This document shows, piece after piece, positions 45,301-57,300 of a DNA stretch of 60,000 bases. The stretch's first letter is position 1. Every line of letters begins with the position of its first letter. The stretch is taken from contig CAIIXF020000010.1 of assembly GCA_903813345.2 (NCBI GenBank), forward strand, positions 7,991,169 through 8,051,168. The letters are read 5' to 3'. Below the pieces are notes generated by a model. The model made no database searches. It had not been told where the DNA came from and saw nothing but the letters and a program-made list of their open reading frames with translations. This DNA is from Owenia fusiformis (Eukaryota; Annelida; Polychaeta; Sabellida; Oweniidae). Made by a program: the position numbers and the translations under genes.

Positions 45301-48300
45301 TATTATAGCAGCTCATGTGGAAAGGAATTGTTTGTAGAATGAATCTGGGGAGCTTTAGCTTTTTCATGCATTTCACTTCTGTTTTTCATCTAAAAACATC
45401 AATACACTTGAAAACATTTTATTGGCTAATTGATTGCACCAAAAAAAATCCCATTTCTTAATCCCTAGAATTTTCTCTTCGAAGAATTTCCCATAGTAAT
45501 CCAATGGTATAGTTCCAAGCAGATTTTGAGATAACAGGAAAGTTAATCATCAATACACAGCTTATTGGGTTGTGATATAAACCAAAACAACCCAATAAGG
45601 TGTGTTTTAATGATTAACTTTCCTGTTATCTCATGAATGAATAAACACAAGGAGCACACGCGTCTCCAGCTCGCAACCTCGTGGTAACGGCGCCCAATCG
45701 CCTAGCCTGAACGTGCATTTATAGTCAATTACATTTTTAAAGTGTATTGATCTTTTTTAGATGAAAAACACAAGAGAAATACATGAAAAAACTCCCTCGA
45801 TTTATTCTACAAACAACTCACGGTCCTTTCCTCTCAAAAAGGTTCTATTTCTGTTGCAAGCATGTTGAAACTTTTTTTCGAGCATAGCTCTTTAAGACAT
45901 CAGCTTATAATATCTTAATTAAATCCATCAATGTAATCAATCTATCAAACATTACATCTTTAATTTCTTCTTGAGCGGCGGTCCTATACCAATATGGAAA
46001 ACAGACAGGCGGATGAACATCTTCTCTATATCCCAAATCAAAATTCATTTGGTGGGATAATAAAATCAATGAAATATCATTTCTGTAGGTACATTGCTAA
46101 TAATTTTAGCTGGAGCTCTGGATAAATATTTGTTTTTCTGATTGATTATCTAGATATTTTTCTTTGTGAAGTATAATAATTCCAACAGATTATACCTCTT
46201 TTCATGAATGTCATACATACACACCACCATGGACAAATACCCCTATGGATGAAAGCAATAAAATATCTGAATGTATGCACAGCACAGAGCACAATTAGCT
46301 CCAGGTATAATCAGGGCATGGATACAACATAGAGTCATGTATGACTGTAATAACAAGGCAAAGATTTTACCATGAGGTGCTTTAAGCTCACACAGGGTTC
46401 GTACACCTTTTTCAAAATGAAATTCCCTGACAATTCCCTGACATTTCCAGGCAAGAAAGGAAATTTCCAGATCTAGTTTTGCATGCACGGCCTCATAAAA
46501 AGTCTCAGACAACTGTAATAATTAAAAGACAAGACTTATTATGAAACATAGTGGGTTTCTCCTTTAGTACCATTTCTCATGACTTAATTTACTTCTTAAG
46601 TTTATTCACCAATTTATTCCTGATACACACTATTTTTAATATTTTTGCATTCCATAAGGCCAAAGGTAAACATACATCAAGTACAAGGGCGTAGCCAGCA
46701 AATGTCAAGGGTGTGCTATTCTTTGGGTTTGCATCACTGCGAGAGATAGTAACCAAAAAGGGGGTTTTTCATTGTATTTGGTGCATTCTTAGCATTTCAA
46801 ACTATAATTTGTTATGTTTTGTAATAAATCCAAATGACAACTGAAACTTAAAAATTTTGATCTAATATCATACTAGAAAAATAGCAACTCTATTGAGGGG
46901 AAATTCTCATGCAACTAATGAAACATATTTTATCAAATACTGATCATTGTGAACATAATATGATAACAAAACCTGGTATTAATATTTTCTTCTTCCTTTT
47001 GGGAAAATCTATACCAAAACATGATACCATATAAGAAATTCCTTCTCAAGTACACAAAAGGCACAGGCCTATGATACCAAATCAAATATCAAAATATTAT
47101 TTGTGTTATCAGAAATCTTATTTCTTTAAATTATCAAAAATTTCATAAAAAATGGTGGCTGTTTGAATTCATCTTAATATTTCTTCTTGAGCAGGTCCTT
47201 TGTCCCTGAGGCATCACCATATAAAATTTGAGCCAAAAAAAACTCTAGGTTCATCTTTACATGAAGAAAGATTCTTAATTCTTTTGATTCTTGGTTATTT
47301 CCTCCCCTTCCCTTGACATTTGGACCAAATCTAAAAACTGTTGATAATGTTTTCAAAATTATTTTTTTCATGAAAAATGGCAAAAGTATGTTCTTGAGCA
47401 GAGGCCCTATATAACCAAAGCATCGGAACATAAAATTTGAACCAAATCTGTCAATTGATATTTGAGTTATCACCCTGACAGATGGACAGATGAATGGAGT
47501 GATGTACCACAGGACTGTTGAACAGACAGCTTCTTAATATAAATACAGTTTTACATTGAAAAGAGTTCCCGGAATTGTTTTTGTTTTTCGCCTCCCACCC
47601 TCCTCAGATTAACCCCTCAACAAAACATGCAACATATACCTTTAATTAACTTTGAATGGCCCAAGAAAACTAACTACACGGAAAAGCAAAAAATAAGAGC
47701 ACTTGTATCTTTACTTTCCGGACACCCTGTATATTCTTTATTGCTTGGTTTCAGTATAATGTTCAAACTGTTCTTACAAATAGACAATATACCAGATAGA
47801 ATGTCATTCAATCAACCCTAATAAAAAGATTTCAAATTTGTGGAAACAACTAAATTCTAGATTTTGGGTTTTATTGATATCCTGTCATCAGCCCTAAAAT
47901 ACATTTTGCTGGAACATTATTTTTTCAACAATGATACAAAATTCCCTGACATTTCCCTGACATATCTACTGTTTCAAAATTCACTGACATTTTTGGCCCT
48001 TTTTGACCAAATTTCAAAATTCCCTGACATTTCCAGCACCTGGAAAAATAAATCAATTTCCCTGACATTTCCAGGTGTGTACGAACCCTGTCACAGCACA
48101 ATGTACAGTATGGGAATAAAATATAAAGACAGAAAGTCATGATTACAATGAAAAAAACAACAACAACATATACTTGATCTCATGAAGGAGGATTCATTCT
48201 TTGAATGGTGAATTCAGGTTTGGAAATGGTCATACTCAAATTAATGAACTGCTTACATTCTACATTGTATTTGGCCAAACATGATTGATAATACTGGAAA

Positions 48301-51300
48301 CTTCTTGCCTGGGGTATGTTTTACTCCACAGTAAACATGTATTACTGCATAAAGAATATTTTTCTCTTAAAGAATTATATAAATCAACTTTGATGTAATT
48401 TGTTTCCGCTGACATATTAGCACCTAAGTGGGGAACAATTAACAAATGGCAGATGGAGTCATAAACAAGAAGTACATAATGTATGGGGGAAATTTTCATC
48501 AATTTGAAGTAATTTTCATACTGCGAATAAAGCATAAATAAAAATATATAGTACATGTAGTTGTTACTGTAGTCTTGCATCGAGCCACCATGTAATATAC
48601 CCAGCATGCCTAAAACCTAAAACCTGCTCTTGCATCTGTAAACATTTCAGGTTGAGCAGATGAGCAGTTTTCCTGGATTTCTGATGACAAGATTTATGTG
48701 GCATTTTTCCAATTGAGTGGCCATATTGGAAATTCCTTCTACAGCAGAAGTCTCATTCCCAAAGGGTATCAGTCTATGATATTTTAACTAAATCTGTTCA
48801 TTGGTTTATGAGTTATCATCCTGACAGATGAATAGACAGACAGGCAAACAAATTCTCTATTTCACTATTCCAACTTCATTTGATGGGATAACAAAGAAAA
48901 TTGAAAAGCTCATATCTAAGCATGATTGGCGAGGTTTTAGGCTTTATGGTTTGTGCTATTGGATGTTGTTTCCTGCAACAAGTAGCCTACTTATCATGTA
49001 CTTGAATCAGTTCAGTTTATCTCAGCATTTTAGTTGCATGCTTATTATGTGCAGGGCTCTCAATTCAAGTTAATGTTTAGATTCTACCGTGGGACTTATT
49101 TTTTTTTATCTATTTAAATGTGTTCAAATTTCCAAGTACAAAGCTTTTGGAAAAAATGGGTGATTAATGAAAGGCTTTAAACTTGAGTACTTTTCATCTT
49201 TCCTACAAGCAGAGTTTTGGGACTTTCCAGAGTGCTAGCTCATCTATTTCATATCACATTGGCTAAATTAGCCAGTGGGCATCCAGGATACATATGGAGT
49301 ATAAACGAGTAGTAAAACCCCATATTGATAATTTTATATTAATTTGGTTCAACAAATGCTGATCATAAACTTTGGTGTGTTGATTTGAAGTTTAACTGTA
49401 ATTAAAATGAATGAATAAACCAACCCATTCTTAAATCTAAAATTAAACCACAACAAATAAAAAATAAAATTAAACTCAACATCCAATAAAAATTGGCAGA
49501 TTCAGTCTCAAATTAATCCCAAATTGAGAGCCCGAATTAAAACCAGCGTGGGCCATGCAAGATGTGTTGTGAAAGGTGAATACCTCCACCTGGACAAGGT
49601 CACACAAATACAGCGTCATGGATGCTAGGATGAAGCCCTGCAAAGTGGTGTTGATTCATTATTCATACAATAGAGGGCTCTGACATAACAAGTGCCCAGA
49701 GCAAGACCCCTGGAAATATCTATGGTGTTTCATGACCTAGATGAAACTAGAAATAAGGCCAAGAAATTTTCTCCAAATATTGATTGTAGTTGTGGGAAAA
49801 AGAAGCATACTCCTTTCACTTGAATTTTTTCAAACAATTAACATTTTTCACTAATGAAATCGCCATTTACCTCCTCCCGAAAATATCTTTTTTTTCAACA
49901 ACCAAAGACGAATAGGTATTTTTCTGGGCTTATAGTATTCACATCAGAAGGCTTAACTAAACATGATTCTAAAGATGTACTTCGGTAATGATATGGTGAA
50001 AAATACAATAGAACAACCTGGGAGAAGTGACAGACATACATTGTGTAACTGAAATTGAGAAATACTAATAAAAGGTAATTATCATCATTAATAATGTATA
50101 GACAAGAAATTAACATGCAAAATGTCACCACCTGCCATTTGTTACAGATGCCGACCGCAGAACTATATTTGCTAGATACCAACCACTGATTTCCTTTTGC
50201 TACATGCCAATCACCAAATGCCATTTAGACAAGCCATTATATGCCATTATAGACAAGACACCAACTGCCAAACCTCATGTTCACTATAACAATATGTCAC
50301 CACTTCTGGTGGTGACATAAAACAGTTTTTTCCAGATTTTCAGCAAGTACCTACAGCATGCAGCATAATTAAATTACAATGAACAAATTTTTAAATAAAA
50401 CGACATCAATCATTATCATTGTCATCATATCACCAAAAACCTTTTTAATATGTTGGACTAAAAATAATTTTGCAAATATACATGTATACCTTGCAAAATC
50501 ATGACTCAGGTATGCACTAGAAATAGAATGAAATAATTGTTTTATTATTCACTGTTAATATTCTCCACTCTATTATTGGTAGTGTAATTAGAATAATTAA
50601 ATATAGTATGTAAGTATGGAAATGCTAAAATGGATTTAAGTTTACAATGAACAACAAACAAACCAAAAAAAGACTGCAAGCATGAAATATACTCTCTGTA
50701 GAATAAGCTGTTTGAACATGACATATTTTAATTGAAAGGAGGTAGTGTTGCAATGTCCAAGTCAAAACTGCTATTCACGTGTTACATGCCTTGTACATGT
50801 GTTTCATTTTTTATTATGTGCACTCTAGTGCAAGGAGAAAAAACACATATAATCTTTGTGTATATGTCAGTGATGTCACATGATGTCATGCCATGATTAT
50901 AGTTGACATATATGACATCAATAGGAATATATTAGATCATGAATACGAATTTTATGTTGGCAATAACGAAAAAAAAAATTAAACAGACTGGGAAATTAAA
51001 TCCAATACACTTTTTAATAATTAAATCAAATGAAAAATCTAAAATGAAGATATGTGATGAACTTTACATTAAAAATTCCAATATAGTCATATATATAAGC
51101 AGGGCAAGACACAACAACATGGCTTACAGATGCATTGTACAATAATGAATGGACTTACAGCCTCACCCAAAATGAGTTTTCCATTTAGAGAAGACTAGGC
51201 CTGACAAAAGCAGGGCAGTTTGGAATGAAAAGTAAAAAGATCATTTAAATCTAAATTAAATTTTATATTGTATTAGTAATGAACCCTCTTTGTGTGAATA

Positions 51301-54300
51301 GTGCCTAGATTTGTTATCAAAAGTTAAATAAAACCCTCTTCGAAATGAATAAGACATCTATCAAGATGATGTCAAATAATTGGTAGTGTGATATTGATGC
51401 ACGTTTCATGACAAGCACAATCAATTTTCAACACCTTTTTATTGTTAATTTAGAAAAGACTGGTAGACAAGTATAAGAAACAATACATGTGATACACAGA
51501 GTGAAGTATTGTAAAGCATGATAGCACTTGAGTAAGAAATAATTCTAAGCATTCACTCAATGTATTTAATGTAAACATGGTGGTCCAGAAAGACGTTTTT
51601 ACCCAAATTATCTCTGGAACACCCTGTACTACCACCGCTTAAAATTATAGTATTTAAACAGAGCCATCAATCAGAAATATATTTCATTCAAAAATTTATT
51701 TTCTTTTTACCTGGAAGATCAAAGTTGTTCGTATAGTCTGCATAGATATCACCACCATCTGGACTGTCAATCTCATCGCCACTTAGCATGTCATCATCGG
51801 AGCTGGCGAGTCGACATTCAAGAGCGCGTAAGTTGCTTGTGAGTAAGTCCCTGGAAACATGTGATATTTTAGTGCATGTTGGATTTTAATAAATTTGACT
51901 CATTGGGATTTTCTCATTATTTACCTTTATAATTCTGGCTGGGATATTATAAGTGGGGTGAGTAATGTAAGACAGTTATTAGAAGAATGACGTATATGAC
52001 AGAAATAGTCTATATTAATAAATACTGTATATAAATATATAACATATTATTATTTTATTGTCAAGGTTCTTGAAAATACGTCATATTACAATATGTATGA
52101 AAAGCTGACAGGGATTTAGGGTAGATTTGACAAACTTAAGACTGTCCTATGAAAACATACTTTTCAGTTTCCAAGTTTTGCATATGGGCACTAAGAGCTT
52201 CCTCTTCTTCCATCAGAGACTGGTCCACCTCATTCTCTTCTGCTATTGACTCACTATGTGATGGTAGTCGGTCCGTTCCACCATTTGGCTACAATACAAA
52301 TTCAAAAGATGAATTTTGAATCTCTAGAAAATCCAGAGCAGCCCACATATTCCTCATAATACGATGTCAAAGGAACTGTGTGCCAAGGACTTATATGTCC
52401 AGTATTTTTCATTAAGTTGCTTCAATCTTTGGCGTGGGCTTCCTAGGAATTTCTCTAGAAAGCCTTTACTTTGGCAAAATCAAAGTTTATGCAAGAGTGT
52501 CCTCAACTGAACATCGGAAAATCAAATGAAATATCTGACAAAAAAATTCAAAGGAGGGATGAGAAATAGAGATCTATGTTTCCCAAAATTATTTAGTATT
52601 TTTCACTCACAACCATTCATTTTATGTCTGCAATATATGAAATACCATTATCTCATTTCCATGCATTACGAATAAAAATTTCAAGACTTATGGGACAACC
52701 CTCGTATATTACAAGTGGTGCTTACAGACAGTTCGTTTGTAAATAAGTTCATTTTGAAAAAGCAAATATTTCCTCCATTATGTTTACACTCTACTATACC
52801 TAACCCCTAGAAATGCATAAGATACTCTGTTTGTCTCATTGTATCTTTTAGTATATTTTTGAAAGTACCTTATTACCATCTAATAGTCATCCTATAAACC
52901 ATTAAATAAGGAACATACAAAATAACAAGGCACAGACGTGAACAATATCGTACCTAAAACACAGCATTGTGGTCTTGTTGACCAAGAAAGCAAGATGGCC
53001 GCAGAAAAGTTAATCAGCTCTAGAACTTATCACTGTGTAACATATGTAACAAGTCTTGAAAGTGAAGATTTTATGACGGAAAATCCAAAATGGCCACCTT
53101 AAAATTTACCCAGAATGCCCAAAAACTAATCAGTTCTTGACGTTGATATGTAGAAACATCCCTGAAAATTTCAGATGAATCCCTCAAATGGTTTGGCTGA
53201 AAACCTGTAGACAAGTCTTGAAAGTGAAGATTTTAGGACGGAAAATCCAAAATGGCCACCTTAAAATTTACCCAGAATGCCAAAAAACTAATCAGTTCTT
53301 GACGTTGATATGTAGAAACATCCCTGAAAATTTCAGATGAATCCCTCAAATGGTTTGGCTGGAAACCTGTAGACAAGTCTTGAAAGTGAGACGCCGCCCG
53401 CCGCCCGTGAAGCTGACTACAATATCGTACCTCTTGTTAGGTACGATAAAAACAAATAATATAATGATTACTAATAAGCCAAATGGGTTGCTCATGAACA
53501 CCAAATGCAAGGTATAGTAGAGTGTTTCAGTATCCCAACTCCAGAACAAGGCCTATGATATGTATGTACATAAGCCTTATTCTGAAGAGTGAACACTATA
53601 TTGAGTGATACTTCATTGTTTAATATCTCCTCTCCCTTGTTACAGAATGAGAAACATTGATAACAGTGAATAATAAAACAAATATTTCATTCTATTTTCA
53701 GGAAATATCTGTGTCACTTTCAAAAGTTACATCTCTTTTGTTATAGTCAGGCAGTAGGTAATTTCTTCAATAGAACAAAAATGTTTGTATAAATCATTAT
53801 CATTTATGTATTAATTGCTTAATAAGAATCATATATGTGTTAATTGCTTCGTTTATAATTCTTATTAAATAATTTTGATACTTTGTGTTTTAACATTAAC
53901 ACCAAATTATAATTTGTATATTTCAATATCACTATATGAATATCAATATGATTACAAGGGTCCGTTCTAGTAACATTCTTAACGACAAACAAGTACATTG
54001 TTCAAATTGTGAGCTTCATATAGCTGTATTTCTATAAGATTCATAAAGTAATGAAAATAGTGACATTATGTCTGCTTTGGTTCATAGTTCTTATAGCGAC
54101 CTCTGACCTCAAAAAACGTTTTGAATTATATTGCCATGTTTGGATTTCCATGTCAAAAACACATTCAATATAGATTGAACTTTAATTCAGATTTCTTTGG
54201 TGAAATAGCTACATTCTTACATGGTCACTAATCAAAGCATGGATATAGATAAAGAATCAGAATTACAGAAATCCTCATTCCTCTGGTCAATAATTTTGCA

Positions 54301-57300
54301 AAAAATTGATGCCATTTCAAAGTGATAGCCATCTTGAATAAAATACTTTTTCCGTTGAACTATTCAAACATGGAGAAAGATTTCTCTACTAATCTAGTAG
54401 TAGAGAGATGGACGGACTGACAGAAAAATAGTTATTGCATTTCTACCATGCTTTCATTTTCTGTGAAAAGTACCTTACATGTACTTTGTTGGGATAATTA
54501 GCCTCTTACGCACTTTCATGTATCAATGACGTCAAGTATCATTACCATTTCGCTAGAGATTATTCATTCAAAGTCTGACAATGTATGTCCCAAATGCACG
54601 TTTTTTTGTCATAATATTACAAGGTATTTGTCTATGAATGTAATCTAAACGATCCATTCATCATTTCCATAATATAGATCTACCAACATACATGAATGAA
54701 GAAAACACCTTATTTAGACAAAATCATCAATAAATTTTATATTAAATATCAATATTTAGAAAACTGATAAGTGACTGATAACTGACTCATTTGTTACCTT
54801 GAGTAAACCTTCTTTTTTGATTGCTGACTTTCTAATGCTTGCCCTGACAAAGGTGAGACGATCAGATGCTGTTGCCGAAGCTGTCTCCAGTGTCTTGATG
54901 TCCTCAAGTGTACTCTCCAGATTGGATAAACGGCCTTCTATAATTGCCTGTACACACCTAACAGAAGATATGGACAAAATATAGTTTAGAATCGGCTCAT
55001 TTCACAGAGCACATGAACATATATTTTGATAACAAATTGGCTCAACTTTCTGGAGGAAAAACTATTTAAATAATTTTAACAAGAACAAATCTCCCCTCCA
55101 AAGAAATAATGTCTCTCCGCACAGCACTGAAACAGGCTAAGGGAAAAACATTTGACGAACATAGGTGTTAGCATGATATTTTAACACATCATTTCATTTA
55201 CTGTCGATGTCTGCAATGACATATAGCTTTTTGAAAAAAAAACAGGAAAACATGATAATTTTTTCAGTCTCAGAAAAAATATATTCTAATTAAGTCAAAG
55301 ATTTAAGCATCAATTACATGCTACTGAAAATGAGAATCATTTCAATACTGCTGAATATAATGGTATCTACTAACCTTGTTTGCTTTGGGACATGATTCAA
55401 ACTCTCCTGAGCAGGCAATAGTTTACTAGTCTTCAGTATACATGGGGCAAATATTATAGCCAGTCCAGTACATGACATCTTGTTACTCTGTTCATTCTGG
55501 GCCACCCTAAGTATGACAGAATATAATCTGTAGTTGACTATATACAAGGCAATATTAAAGCATTTGATAATGAGGCACTCTAAAGCTAGATTAGTTCATT
55601 TTCAGTTCATTTTCACAGAAAAGTTACAATTTCTATGGTCAGTGTGTAGTATTTTACATACAGTGTCATAACTATTGCATAAATTTTAAAAGGGTATATA
55701 CCTTGCCAAATGGAACATGAGTCTCTCCAGTGTGTCATAATGTGCTTTAGGCAGTTTCTTTAGCACAGAAAACACACATTCTGATACCTCCTTTGGATTT
55801 ACAAGTTCTGAAATAAACATTTCAAATGAACAAATAAATATTATAATGTATTATAAGATTTCTGTTTCAATAGTGACAGAAAAGAATATAATGTCATCTG
55901 GGAAAGTGTGACACTTGTAACTGATTCTAATGCCTAACTCCTGTCACAACCAGAACAACGGCAACGCCAAAGCGTAGCGAATCCCATCGAACAGCCATAG
56001 CTGGCATTTTTACAAACAAAGTATATAGCAAAAATGGCAGCCATTTTTCAAAATGGCACCCTTCTACCAAAAGTGTCATTAGACAGTGTGCCATGCTTAC
56101 AGTATTCACATACCAAATATGAACAAAATTGCTCCACTTCTTTTCGAGTTACAGCAAAAATCGTAAAATAACAAGTAGAGGCCGCCATTTTTCAAGATGG
56201 CTTCCATGTGCTTCTTCAATATCTACATTTCTAGCTTTATTAATGTCCTACATAATTTGTTTTACATTTAAAACATATTGCTATTACAGTTTTACATATT
56301 TCACCTAAATTACTGAAAAATGGGTACTAAAATGGCGGACATTTTTAAATGAGTGGCCATTTTGAAAATCCGCTTTCAAGCAGAACTTCTACCCCCATAG
56401 GGTATATGTGTACAAAATATGAACAAAATCGGGCCAACGGTATTTGAGTTATTGCCCGGACGGACAGACGTACGTACGTACGGACGGAAGGACGGACGGA
56501 TGGAGGTATTCCCTATATCCCTCCAAACTTCATTCGATGGGATAATAAAAGGTTTAGACATTTCTCTCAAAATTTTTGAAGAAAATATGAATTAATAAAG
56601 GGTGATTCTATAGACTCATCACATGAACCAATAATAATATAATGGCTTTAGGAATGTAACCACTTCCTGTTGGTGACATAACATAATGATATGTATGATA
56701 ACAACAAAAACAGAATGAGCTGATGATATAAAAACAACAAACATACAGAGTCAGGGGTAATTAACAGAAAGTTACTTACCGTAACCATGGATATAATGAT
56801 GTCACAGTTACAAAATGATGGACCACGAAAATTTCACAAATTTTCAAAGTGGTGGCTATCTTAAAGTATTTTTGTGTGAAAGTACTACTACCCCATAATC
56901 TAATGAAGAAAATATGGAAAAAGACAGATGGATCGGGAGGTTTGCTATATACCTATCAAAATTTGGGTAACATTGGGACAACAAATGTCTTGTAAAGAAT
57001 GTACCTGAAACCCGCAGAAACTCATCGTATAGGTCAAAGGTCAGCAGGGGAGTAGGGAGGTCCCGGAAGAACTGTTTTATCACACCAGCCAATAGATGTA
57101 CAGAGTAATCTTCAAAATGCACAGATTTCATATCTGGAGATATACATTTAAATATATGTAGCGATGGTTAATACTTAATGTTTTGTCTCTTTACAATTAC
57201 AGTACAAAGTGTTTGTAAGGTGTAGACTTTATGGGTACCCTGTATAAATATTTCACTGATATTTTGCATTACATATCTGTTGATAAGTCGTTCAACTGTT

